64,000 bases of DNA from Lutibacter sp. (GTDB lineage: Bacteria; Bacteroidota; Bacteroidia; Flavobacteriales; Flavobacteriaceae), in assembly GCA_021647265.1 (NCBI GenBank), contig JAKIVA010000005.1:20617-84616 (forward strand), in the 5' to 3' direction. The translations under genes were made by a program, and so were the position numbers. Shown piece after piece: positions 42,775 to 51,084 of the stretch. The first letter of the stretch is position 1. Each line of letters starts with the position of its first letter. The notes under the pieces were generated by a model. That model worked only from the letters and a program-made list of their open reading frames with translations, did no database searches and was not told where the DNA came from.

Positions 42775-43728
42775 ATGTCTGATGTTGCTGCATTAAAAGA
42801 ATTGGTTCTAAAATACAAATCCTTAAAGCAAGAAATTGCAAAAGTGATTGTTGGTCAAGATGAAGCTATAAGCCATATTTTATTATCCATTTTAAGTGGA
42901 GGTCATTCTCTTTTAATAGGTGTGCCAGGCTTGGCTAAAACCTTAATTGTTCATACAATTGCTGCGGCATTAGGGCTCGATTTTAAGAGAATACAATTTA
43001 CACCCGATTTAATGCCTTCTGATATACTGGGAAGTGAAATTTTAGACGAATCCAATCATTTTAAATTTATAAAAGGTCCTATTTTTAGTAATATCATTTT
43101 AGCTGATGAAATTAATAGGACGCCACCTAAAACACAAGCAGCATTGCTTGAGGCAATGCAAGAGCGCACAGTTACAATAGCCGGTCATCATTATAAATTA
43201 GCGAAGCCTTTTTTTGTGTTAGCAACTCAAAATCCTATTGAACAAGAAGGAACATACCCTTTACCAGAAGCCCAATTAGATAGGTTCATGTTTTCAATAA
43301 ATTTAGAATACCCAAGTTTTGCTGAAGAAGTAAATGTAGTTAAAAGCACTACAAATGATGAAACACCAGTTATTAATGCTCTTTTATCAGCAGAAGAAAT
43401 TTCAAATTTTCAACATTTAATTAGAAGAATTCCTGTAGCCGATAACGTTATAGAATATGCCGTAAAATTAGTATCTAAAACTCGTCCTAACTCAGAAAAT
43501 GCTCCTGAAATAGTAACTAATTATATAGATTGGGGAGCAGGGCCAAGAGCTTCACAAAATTTAATTTTAGGAGCAAAAGCAAATGCGGCTGTAAACGGTA
43601 AATTTTCACCCGATATTGAAGATGTACAGGCAGTTGCTTTTTCAATTTTAAAACATAGGATTGTTAAAAATTACAAAGCGGAAGCAGAAGGTATTTCAGA
43701 AAAACAACTTATTGAAGCATTGTTTTAA
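42775..43728 (+). CDS. MoxR family AAA+ ATPase
   Basis: A 317-residue AAA+ ATPase from the ATG at 42775; the in-frame ATG at 42757 overlaps the previous gene by 16 bp and is less likely. Walker A is GVPGLAKTL (about 43-51), Walker B is IILADEINRTPPKTQ (about 103-117), with the QERTVT and TQNPIEQEGTYPLPEAQLDRF segments and the C-terminal helical domain. MoxR proteins act as chaperones for maturation of complexes, often with a vWA partner; none is seen next to it here, the next gene being convergent. It is the last gene of the SurA-type operon. Confidence 0.93.
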   Translation: MSDVAALKELVLKYKSLKQEIAKVIVGQDEAISHILLSILSGGHSLLIGVPGLAKTLIVHTIAAALGLDFKRIQFTPDLMPSDILGSEILDESNHFKFIKGPIFSNIILADEINRTPPKTQAALLEAMQERTVTIAGHHYKLAKPFFVLATQNPIEQEGTYPLPEAQLDRFMFSINLEYPSFAEEVNVVKSTTNDETPVINALLSAEEISNFQHLIRRIPVADNVIEYAVKLVSKTRPNSENAPEIVTNYIDWGAGPRASQNLILGAKANAAVNGKFSPDIEDVQAVAFSILKHRIVKNYKAEAEGISEKQLIEALF

Positions 43729-43736
43729 TGCGAATT

Positions 43737-44273
43737 TTATTTTTCAAAAAAGCTAAACATATTTCCTCCATATCTTTTTGAGTAATTAAAAAGACTGTGA
43801 TTTTCTAACGAGGTTTGTTTAGAGTGTTCAACTATTAAAACACCATTTTCATTCAATAGATTGTTTTCAAAAACTAAATCAACAATTTTCTCAAATAAAT
43901 GAACTTCAAACTGATAAGGAGGGTCGGCAAAAATAATATCAAATTTTGTATTTGTATTTTCTAAAAATTTAAAAACATCACTCTTAAAAGTCTTTATATT
44001 TAAATCTAGCTCCTTGGAAATCAAATTAATATACTTTATACAACCATAATGAGCGTCAACTGCCGTAATATTTTTTGTGCCTCTTGAACCAAATTCAAAG
44101 CTTATATTTCCAGTCCCAGAAAATAAATCTAAAACCTCCACTTCATTTAGGTAATAAGAATTATTTAGAATATTAAATAAAGCCTCTTTTGCCATATCTG
44201 TCGTTGGTCTTACAGGTAAATTTTTAGGTGCGTGTAAACGCTTACTTTTATGTATTCCAGAAATAATGCGCAT
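43737..44273 (-). CDS. rsmD: 16S rRNA (guanine(966)-N(2))-methyltransferase RsmD
   Basis: A 178-residue SAM-dependent methyltransferase for G966 of 16S rRNA. The opening MRIISGIHKSKRLHAP followed by VRPTTDMAKEALFNIL is characteristic of RsmD, the SAM-binding motif is VLDLFSGTGNISFEFGSRG and the catalytic motif IIFADPPYQF (about 115-124). Full length. The start codon is 3 bp after the stop of the DUF3822 gene, so they are one transcript. No coaD neighbour is seen, although rsmD-coaD pairs occur in other bacteria. Confidence 0.96.
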   Translation of the reverse strand: MRIISGIHKSKRLHAPKNLPVRPTTDMAKEALFNILNNSYYLNEVEVLDLFSGTGNISFEFGSRGTKNITAVDAHYGCIKYINLISKELDLNIKTFKSDVFKFLENTNTKFDIIFADPPYQFEVHLFEKIVDLVFENNLLNENGVLIVEHSKQTSLENHSLFNYSKRYGGNMFSFFEK

Positions 44274-44276
44274 TGG

Positions 44277-45119
44277 CTAAATTTGATTTAGTAAAGTGAA
44301 ATGTGAGTGGGGAGAGATATTTTTAAGTATTGAAGGGAAATTAGTAGGTGAATAAAATGATATATTTCTAATATATTGATATAAAATATTGTAAATATCA
44401 GCGTTTTTTTCAATATCACCCAATAGTACTAATTTAAATTCTTCAGGGTTTAAGTTTAATTGTTCTGTAATAAATAGAACGTAGTATATAAAATCTTCTT
44501 TGGTTTTAAAATGAAATGAATTGAATAATTCTAATTTTTTATTTTTAAAAACAACTGTGTCAAAGTTAGTTTTAGTTACATTTATAAAAAAAATGACTTC
44601 TTCAGTATGTTTATAAACATTCAATAATTTTTCGATAAGAATTGTAGAAGCGTGTTTATAAATAAATGAGCCATATTTATCCAGTAAAAAATTATTAACA
44701 TTTACAAAGGGAATATAAACATTTACAATCTCAGAGTTACTTATTTTATCATAAGTAATAAAATCATTTTCAAGTACTTTAATAGTGTATTGCAAATAAC
44801 TTGCTAACTTATTTTTGTCAAAAAAAGGTTGTGGAACTTGTGTAACTAAATTGTTGTGGTGTGTAACACTTACAGTATGAAACTTTTCTTGAAGTAACGT
44901 TTCTTGTTCAAATAGTTCTTCAATTAAAGCTAAATGTTTGTATGGAGAAATAGATGTATCATCAAACTCATAGACAACAAAAGCACCTATTTCCTCTTGT
45001 ATTTTATTGTAAATACAAAAAGAAAATCCATCCAAACTAAGTTGGATGGATAAATGATTTTCTTGTAGATTTTTTAAATCTACGTTGTTATTCGTTATTT
45101 TGTTTATCTCCTTTATCAT
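44277..45119 (-). CDS. DUF3822 family protein
   Basis: A 280-residue protein of the DUF3822 family found in Bacteroidota, start chosen at MIKEINKITNNNVDLK. An upstream in-frame ATG at 45146 lies deeper inside the previous gene. The pattern suggests an actin/ASKHA-like fold (LSIQLSLDGFSFCIYNK, VFINVTKT-type segments), but no function is known. It overlaps the preceding gene by 32 bp and is followed 3 bp later by rsmD, so it is probably transcribed with rsmD. Confidence 0.8.
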   Translation of the reverse strand: MIKEINKITNNNVDLKNLQENHLSIQLSLDGFSFCIYNKIQEEIGAFVVYEFDDTSISPYKHLALIEELFEQETLLQEKFHTVSVTHHNNLVTQVPQPFFDKNKLASYLQYTIKVLENDFITYDKISNSEIVNVYIPFVNVNNFLLDKYGSFIYKHASTILIEKLLNVYKHTEEVIFFINVTKTNFDTVVFKNKKLELFNSFHFKTKEDFIYYVLFITEQLNLNPEEFKLVLLGDIEKNADIYNILYQYIRNISFYSPTNFPSILKNISPHSHFTLLNQI

Positions 45120-45819
45120 AAAATGGAGGCCAGTTACCGTCTTCACTTACTTCATTTAAAGAACCAATTCTAATATATTCACCTCTAATTTCCTCACCAC
45201 CAATTGCTTCTCTTTCTTGTCCAATTAGATTTTCATCCATTCCCTTTAAAATTAAAGCTTTGTCAACCTTCACTTCAAATACTGGAGCCTTAATACCTGC
45301 TATTTTCTCAATTTCACCAACTTCAATTTTAAATTTCTGGTCAGTACCGGGTATTTGAAGCATATTTTTGTAATCTCTTCCTGCAAAAAGTGTTTTTACC
45401 GGTTCATAACCAATAGTATCAACAACTCTTTCTTCAATTTCTTTCGTTATTCCTCCTCCAAGGTGAATTGTTTTAGGAACGTTTTTTGTTTGTGTTAAAG
45501 CAAATTTTGCAGTATCAATAAACTTAATTAATCCCTCGCCATCAGCAGTATATCTGCCAGTTACTCTTTTATGCGCAACTTCAGCATCACGGATAATTTT
45601 TAAGTTTTTAATTACTTTAGCGTACTTAACTTTTTTAGCTTTATTAAATTGAACAGGTTTTTGAATTTCAAAGTTAATTTTATAAACTAAAAATGCTGCT
45701 AAGGCAATTAATATAATTGAAATAATCCAATGAAGCTTTCTTGGAATATAATTAACAATGGCATAAGCTAAAAAACCAGTAACAATAATGCCGGCTATTA
45801 TAATTAAAAATGTTATCAT
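45088..45819 (-). CDS. membrane protein with pseudopilin-like segment, function unknown
   Basis: A 243-residue protein from the ATG at 45819. Two membrane helices lie in the first 45 residues, followed by a cytoplasm- or periplasm-exposed part with LKIIRDAEVAHKRVTGRYTA, a pattern resembling the N-terminal helix region of pseudopilins and common in Bacteroidota. The rest is charged and ends in KGDKQNNE. The in-frame ATG at 45846 falls inside a perfect -7 box (45844-45851), so the later start is preferred. It is the first gene of the unit with DUF3822 and rsmD. Confidence 0.65.
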   Translation of the reverse strand: MITFLIIIAGIIVTGFLAYAIVNYIPRKLHWIISIILIALAAFLVYKINFEIQKPVQFNKAKKVKYAKVIKNLKIIRDAEVAHKRVTGRYTADGEGLIKFIDTAKFALTQTKNVPKTIHLGGGITKEIEERVVDTIGYEPVKTLFAGRDYKNMLQIPGTDQKFKIEVGEIEKIAGIKAPVFEVKVDKALILKGMDENLIGQEREAIGGEEIRGEYIRIGSLNEVSEDGNWPPFYDKGDKQNNE

Positions 45820-45843
45820 TTGTGTTTTATTTATGTGTGTACG

Positions 45844-45851
45844 CAAATCTA
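45844..45851 (-). promoter_or_regulatory. -7 promoter box for the 45819 gene
   Basis: TAGATTTG followed by C on the minus strand, perfect consensus, 24 bp upstream of the chosen ATG. Confidence 0.55.
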
Positions 45852-45896
45852 CAAATTTTTTTTAATGAGAAAAATTTTTCGGCATAAATCAATTTG

Positions 45897-45904
45897 TATA
45901 TTTG
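45897..45904 (+). promoter_or_regulatory. -7 promoter box for the RecD-like helicase gene
   Basis: TATATTTG, perfect TAnnTTTG, 15 bp before the start codon; leader probably below 10 nt. Confidence 0.5.
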
Positions 45905-45919
45905 AATTTTATTTAAAAT

Positions 45920-47347
45920 ATGATAAAAACTGCACTAGAATTTTATAATGATATTATTGATAAGTTCCCTTTTGAACCTACAATGTCACAAGATGTATTG
46001 TTAGAAAAACTTTCGAAATTTATTTTTGAAGACAAAAAGGAAGCATTATTTTTAATTAAAGGTTATGCGGGAACTGGTAAAACAACTTCAATTAGTACTG
46101 TAGTTAATAATTTATGGAGGGCTAGTAAAAAGGCGGTATTGTTGGCTCCAACAGGAAGAGCAGCTAAAGTTATTTCAGGATATGCTAATAGGCAAGCTTT
46201 TACAATTCATAAAAAAATATACCACCCACGTAAAAATAAATCTGGTGGAATAGACTTTGTATTGCAAACAAATAAGCATACAAATACCATATTTATTGTT
46301 GATGAAGCCTCCATGATTCCTGATTCACCCTCTGGAACGAAGCTTTTTGAAAATAATTCATTATTAGATGATTTAATTTCTTATGTGTACTCTGGAATGC
46401 ACTGTAAATTAATTTTAATAGGTGATACGGCTCAATTACCACCTGTAAAATTGGATATTAGTCCTGCTTTAGATATTCACAAATTGACATTAAATTACCA
46501 AAAAGATGTTACAGAAATTGAATTAGATGAAGTTATGCGTCAGCATGAAGATTCAGGAATTTTAATTAACGCTACCCAACTTCGTTTAATTTTAAAGAAT
46601 AATGGGTTTAGTAATTTTCAATTTCAATTAGGATTTCCTGATTTAATTAGACTTATTGATGGTTATGAAATTGAAGATGCTATACATACAGCGTACGATA
46701 ATATTGGAGTTGAAGACACCACTTTTATCGTTCGATCAAATAAGCGAGCGAATCAATACAATCAGCAAATTAGAAGTAAAATTAGAGGGCAAGAGAATGA
46801 AATTTCAACCGGAGATTACGTAATGGTTGTTAAAAACAATTATTTTTGGCTAAAAGATACAAGTGAAGCAGGCTTTATTGCTAACGGAGATATTTGTGAA
46901 ATTTTAGAAATTTTTAATATAAAAGAATTGTATGGGTTTCAATTTGCTGAAGTTAAAATTCGTATGATTGATTATCCAAATCAAAAACCTTTTGAAACAG
47001 TACTGTTGTTAGATACCATAAATTCTGAATCTCCATCACTTTCTTATAATGATTCTAATAGGCTGTACCAAGAAGTGGCAAAAGATTTTGCTCATGAAAA
47101 ATCGAAATACAAGCAATTACTAGCAATTAAAAAAAGTAAGTACTTTAATGCTTTACAAGTTAAATTCTCGTATGCAGTTACTTGTCATAAATCCCAAGGT
47201 GGACAATGGAAAAATGTTTTTATAGAGCAGCCTTATTTACCAGAAGGACAGAATATTGATTACCTGAGGTGGTTATATACAGCCATTACTAGAGCACAGG
47301 AAAAAGTATTTTTAATAGGTTTTAAAGATGATTATTTTGTGGAATAG
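45920..47347 (+). CDS. RecD-like ATP-dependent DNA helicase
   Basis: A 475-residue superfamily 1B helicase. Walker A is IKGYAGTGKTTSISTV (about residues 47-62), motif II is IFIVDEASMIPD (about 127-138), motif III is ILIGDTAQLPPV, and the C-terminal UvrD-like motif is YAVTCHKSQGGQWKNV (about 416-431) followed by LYTAITRAQEKV. Only the RecD-type helicase core is present; no RecB or RecC genes adjoin. It may unwind DNA ends in repair. It converges with the YbaB gene. Confidence 0.88.
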   Translation: MIKTALEFYNDIIDKFPFEPTMSQDVLLEKLSKFIFEDKKEALFLIKGYAGTGKTTSISTVVNNLWRASKKAVLLAPTGRAAKVISGYANRQAFTIHKKIYHPRKNKSGGIDFVLQTNKHTNTIFIVDEASMIPDSPSGTKLFENNSLLDDLISYVYSGMHCKLILIGDTAQLPPVKLDISPALDIHKLTLNYQKDVTEIELDEVMRQHEDSGILINATQLRLILKNNGFSNFQFQLGFPDLIRLIDGYEIEDAIHTAYDNIGVEDTTFIVRSNKRANQYNQQIRSKIRGQENEISTGDYVMVVKNNYFWLKDTSEAGFIANGDICEILEIFNIKELYGFQFAEVKIRMIDYPNQKPFETVLLLDTINSESPSLSYNDSNRLYQEVAKDFAHEKSKYKQLLAIKKSKYFNALQVKFSYAVTCHKSQGGQWKNVFIEQPYLPEGQNIDYLRWLYTAITRAQEKVFLIGFKDDYFVE

Positions 47348-47354
47348 TTTAATA

Positions 47355-47675
47355 CTAGTCAAGTAAATCTAAACCAGGAATATTTGGCATCCCATTTTTA
47401 GCAGCATAAGCTAGTTCACTTTCGCGTATTTCACTTGCTTTTTGTAATGATTGATTAAGTGCAATAATCAAATAATCTTCAATTTCTTCTCTATCTTTTA
47501 GGTTTTCAGAAATTGAAATATTTTTAATAACACCATTGGCAGTAACGGTAACTTTTATGTTGCCATTTCCCGCTTCACCATTAATTAAAACAGTATCTAA
47601 ACGTTTTTTAGTTTCTTCAATCTTTACTTGAGCTTCTTTAAGCTTCATCATCATTTCCGATAAGTCTCCAAACAT
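47355..47675 (-). CDS. YbaB/EbfC family nucleoid-associated protein
   Basis: A 106-residue DNA-binding protein of the YbaB/EbfC family: LSEMMMKLKEAQVKIEE helix, the VTVTANGVIKNISIS beta strands and a final helix of LIIALNQSLQKASE. In other bacteria it forms dimers on DNA and often follows dnaX and precedes recR; here it is next to ptrB, with which it shares a compact divergent promoter. Confidence 0.92.
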   Translation of the reverse strand: MFGDLSEMMMKLKEAQVKIEETKKRLDTVLINGEAGNGNIKVTVTANGVIKNISISENLKDREEIEDYLIIALNQSLQKASEIRESELAYAAKNGMPNIPGLDLLD

Positions 47676-47704
47676 TTTAGTATATATTTAAGCTAATTCA
47701 ATGG

Positions 47705-47721
47705 CAAATATAGTACTTTTG
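47705..47721. promoter_or_regulatory. back-to-back -7 boxes of ybaB and oligopeptidase B genes
   Basis: On the minus strand TATATTTG (47712-47705) for ybaB, and on the plus strand TACTTTTG (47714-47721) for the 47744 gene, one base apart. Both are perfect TAnnTTTG boxes and each lies 22-29 bp before its start codon. Confidence 0.6.
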
Positions 47722-47743
47722 CCGATTAGAGAAATTATTTAAA

Positions 47744-49822
47744 ATGATAGACCGTACTATTGAGCCACCAAAAGCTGAAAAGATTGAAAAGAAATTGGAA
47801 ATTCATGGTGATGTAAGAATTGATAATTATTATTGGTTAAACGAAAGAGAAAACCCAAAAGTTATTGATTATTTAAATGCTGAAAATTTATATTATGATG
47901 CAATAACAGCCAATACAAAGCAATTTCAGGAAGAGTTATACAAAGAAATGAAGTCTCGAATTAAGGAAGACGATGAGTCGGTTCCTTATAAAAAAAATGG
48001 ATATTATTACCTAACACGATTTAAAAAGGGTAAACAATATCCTATTTATGCTCGTAAAAAGGAAACCTTAGAAGCTAAGGAAGAAATTATGTTTGACGTT
48101 AATAAAATGGCTAAAAAGCATAATTATTACAGACTTTCAGGTTTAACTATTAGTCCAAATAATAAATTAGCTTCTTTTGGGGTTGATACTGTTAGTCGAA
48201 GACAATTTACGTTGCAGTTTAAGAATTTAATAACAGGAGAATTATATCCTGAAAAAATTGAAAATACTACGGGAAATGCAGCTTGGGCAAGCGATAATAA
48301 AACTGTTTTTTACACACAAAAAAATCCAAAAACGTTACGTAGTGAAAAAATATTTAGACATATTTTAGGTACAGATCCTTCTACGGATACTGAAGTGTAT
48401 TTTGAAGAAGATGAGGCATTTAGCACCTATGTTTATAGAACAAAATCGGATAAATATATTATCATTGGTTCGCATAGTACCGTTTCAACGGAGTATCGCA
48501 TTCTAGAAACTGAAAATCCAACAGGAGAATTTAAAATATTTCAACCTAGAGAACGTGATTTAGAATACAATATAGCACATTACGGAGATTATTTCTATAT
48601 ACTTACCAATAAAGATGGAGCCACAAATTTTAAATTAATGAAAACTCCTGAAAAGGAAACTTTAAAAGAAAATTGGTTTGATGTTATTTCACATAGAGCA
48701 AATGTTTTATTGGAAGACATTTCTATTTTTAAAGATTTTTTAGTAGTTGAAGAACGCATAAATGGGTTAAATAAGATAAGAATTATACGTTGGGATAATT
48801 CGGAAGATTTTTACTTGCCATTTGAAGAGGAAGCATATGCCGCAGGTGTTTATTTCAATCCTGAATTTGATACAAATGTAATTCGTTATGGATATAATTC
48901 AATGACAACTCCAAGTTCTGTGATAGATTTTAATGTGGTGACTAAAACAAAAGAAATCAAAAAGGAACAAGAGGTCTTAGGAGGTAAATTTGATAAAAAT
49001 AATTATAAAAGTGAACGTTTGTGGGCAACAGCTACCGATGGAACAAAAATTCCAATATCTTTAGTTTACCACAAAAAAACATCATTAACAACAAACACGC
49101 CTTTACTTTTATACGGCTATGGCTCATACGGGCATACTATAGATGCTGGGTTTAGTTCAACTCGCTTAAGTTTGTTAGACAGGGGATTTGTTTTTGCAAT
49201 TGCACATGTAAGAGGAAGTGAATATTTAGGTAGAAAGTGGTATGAAGATGGAAAACTGTTAAAGAAAAAAAATACATTTTCAGATTTTATTGATTGCGCA
49301 AAATTTTTAATAAAAAAACAATATACGTCTAAAGAACATCTGTATGCAAGTGGAGGTTCAGCTGGTGGGTTATTAATGGGTGCTGTTATAAATATGAATC
49401 CTGAATTATTTCACGGAGTTGTAGCATCTGTTCCTTTTGTTGATGTTCTTACAACAATGTTAGATGATACTATTCCTTTAACTACAGGTGAATATGATGA
49501 ATGGGGGAATCCAAATGAAAAAGAGTATTACGATTATATAAAATCGTATTCACCGTACGACAATGTCTCTAAACAAAATTATCCAAATTTATTAATTACA
49601 ACCGGTTTAAATGACTCTCAGGTACAATATTTTGAGCCAGCAAAGTGGATTGCTAAATTACGCGAGCTAAAAATCGATAAAAATATTTTAGTAATGCATA
49701 CAAATATGGAAGCAGGTCACGGTGGAGCATCTGGAAGGTTTGAAGCACTAAAAGAAGTAGCTCGAGATTATAGTTTTATTCTAGATTTAGAAGGTTACAC
49801 AAGTTTTAAAAAAAATTATTAA
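47744..49822 (+). CDS. ptrB: oligopeptidase B (S9A family)
   Basis: A 692-residue serine peptidase of the prolyl oligopeptidase family, oligopeptidase B type (cleaves after Lys and Arg in short peptides). The N-terminal part is a beta-propeller (about 70-400). The hydrolase domain has LLYGYGSYGHTIDAGFS, the nucleophile motif GGSAGGLLMGAV (Ser about 539), Asp in GLNDSQVQYFE (about 624), and His in MEAGHGGASGR (about 659), so the triad is complete. There is no signal peptide, so it is cytoplasmic in this reading. It ends 73 bp before the cysteine-synthase-like gene. Confidence 0.93.
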   Translation: MIDRTIEPPKAEKIEKKLEIHGDVRIDNYYWLNERENPKVIDYLNAENLYYDAITANTKQFQEELYKEMKSRIKEDDESVPYKKNGYYYLTRFKKGKQYPIYARKKETLEAKEEIMFDVNKMAKKHNYYRLSGLTISPNNKLASFGVDTVSRRQFTLQFKNLITGELYPEKIENTTGNAAWASDNKTVFYTQKNPKTLRSEKIFRHILGTDPSTDTEVYFEEDEAFSTYVYRTKSDKYIIIGSHSTVSTEYRILETENPTGEFKIFQPRERDLEYNIAHYGDYFYILTNKDGATNFKLMKTPEKETLKENWFDVISHRANVLLEDISIFKDFLVVEERINGLNKIRIIRWDNSEDFYLPFEEEAYAAGVYFNPEFDTNVIRYGYNSMTTPSSVIDFNVVTKTKEIKKEQEVLGGKFDKNNYKSERLWATATDGTKIPISLVYHKKTSLTTNTPLLLYGYGSYGHTIDAGFSSTRLSLLDRGFVFAIAHVRGSEYLGRKWYEDGKLLKKKNTFSDFIDCAKFLIKKQYTSKEHLYASGGSAGGLLMGAVINMNPELFHGVVASVPFVDVLTTMLDDTIPLTTGEYDEWGNPNEKEYYDYIKSYSPYDNVSKQNYPNLLITTGLNDSQVQYFEPAKWIAKLRELKIDKNILVMHTNMEAGHGGASGRFEALKEVARDYSFILDLEGYTSFKKNY

Positions 49823-49827
49823 ATTTG
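49820..49827 (+). promoter_or_regulatory. -7 promoter box for the cysteine-synthase-like gene
   Basis: TAAATTTG followed by C, perfect consensus, overlapping the ptrB stop codon. The leader of about 60 nt would contain a 15-codon reading frame (49845-49892) that ends 3 bp before the gene. Confidence 0.45.
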
Positions 49828-49895
49828 CACGTTATTGATTTTTTATGAATAACACATTTACGGAATTACTCATAGTTAGAATTAAACTCTAAAAG

Positions 49896-50933
49896 ATGAC
49901 AAAAAATACAGGTATAAGTGACAATATTTTAGACCTTATTGGTAACACTCCTCTAATTAAATTAAATAAAATTACAAAAAATCTTACTGGTAACTTTTAT
50001 GTAAAATATGAAGGTTTTAATCCTGGCCATTCTATGAAAGATAGAATAGCTATACATATCATAGAAGAAGCTGAGAGGCAAGGATTATTAAAGAAAGGGA
50101 GTACTATTATTGAAACAACTTCAGGTAATACAGGTTTTAGTATTGCATTGGTAAGTATAATTAAAGGATATAAATGCATACTTGCAGTTAACTCTAAAGC
50201 TTCCGCAGGAAAAATTAATATGCTAAAAGCTATGGGAGCAAAAGTATACGTATGCCCAGCGCATGTGAATGCTGATGATCCACGTTCATATTACGAAGTA
50301 GCAAAAAGACTTCATAGAGAAACCGCAAATTCAGTATATATTAATCAATATTTCAACAAGTTAAATGGAGATGCACATTACCATTCAACAGGTCCTGAGA
50401 TTTGGAGCCAAACGAATGGAGAAGTAACACATTTAGTTGCGGCAAGTGGTACTGGAGGAACAATTTCAGGTGTTTCTAAATATTTAAAAGAACAAAATCC
50501 GGCTATTAAAACTTTGGGTGTTGATGCTTTTGGTTCAATTTTAAAGAAATTTCATGAAACAAGAGAATTTGATAAAAATGAAATATATCCATACCGAATT
50601 GAAGGATTAGGGAAAAATTTGATTCCTACAGCAACAGATTTTGATTTGATTGATGTTTTTGAAAAAGTAACTGATGAAGCTGCCGCTCACAGAGCTAGAG
50701 AATTAGCATTAACAGAAGGATTATTTACAGGATATACAAGCGGAGCTGTAGTACAGGCAACATTGCAATATGCTGAGAAAGGATATTTTGATAAAAACTC
50801 AAAAGTAGTTTTAATTTTGCCAGACCATGGTTCTCGTTATATGGAAAAAATTTATAGTGATGACTGGATGCGTGATCAAGGATTTTTTGATACTCAAAAA
50901 CAAGCTCACGAAGTTGTTGAATATATCAAATAG
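49896..50933 (+). CDS. PLP-dependent cysteine synthase family protein, candidate cysteate synthase
   Basis: A 345-residue fold-type II PLP enzyme. The Schiff-base Lys lies in NPGHSMKDRIAIHI (about residue 44), the phosphate loop TTSGNTGFSIAL (about 72-83) is intact, and the C-terminal LPDHGSRYMEKIYSD segment matches the CysK/CBS family. It could be a cysteine synthase or a cystathionine beta-synthase-like enzyme. Its neighbour is an alpha-oxoamine synthase, and in gliding flavobacteria that pair makes capnine: the first enzyme forms cysteate from phosphoserine and sulfite. That role is inference from context and chemistry. It has its own -7 box and a terminator after it. Confidence 0.85.
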   Translation: MTKNTGISDNILDLIGNTPLIKLNKITKNLTGNFYVKYEGFNPGHSMKDRIAIHIIEEAERQGLLKKGSTIIETTSGNTGFSIALVSIIKGYKCILAVNSKASAGKINMLKAMGAKVYVCPAHVNADDPRSYYEVAKRLHRETANSVYINQYFNKLNGDAHYHSTGPEIWSQTNGEVTHLVAASGTGGTISGVSKYLKEQNPAIKTLGVDAFGSILKKFHETREFDKNEIYPYRIEGLGKNLIPTATDFDLIDVFEKVTDEAAAHRARELALTEGLFTGYTSGAVVQATLQYAEKGYFDKNSKVVLILPDHGSRYMEKIYSDDWMRDQGFFDTQKQAHEVVEYIK

Positions 50934-50955
50934 TATTTATTTCAAACAATTTTAA

Positions 50956-50988
50956 AGAGACTGAAATTTATTTTTAGTCTTTTTTTTT
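50956..50988 (+). terminator. rho-independent terminator after the cysteine-synthase-like gene
   Basis: AGACT/AGTCT stem with an inner AAA/TTT extension and a long T run. Weaker than the others in the window. Confidence 0.6.
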
Positions 50989-51084
50989 GTTCAACTATCA
51001 TTTGAATAGCAAAAAAAAAATACCGTACTTTGCAATCTCATTGAATGTGAGTAATAATTTACATTTCGCCCAAAATAATTAACA

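Noticed and set aside
45820..45846. Nine extra residues on the 45088 gene (ATG at 45846)
   Set aside because: That ATG overlaps a perfect -7 box; the start at 45819 begins right before the first membrane helix.
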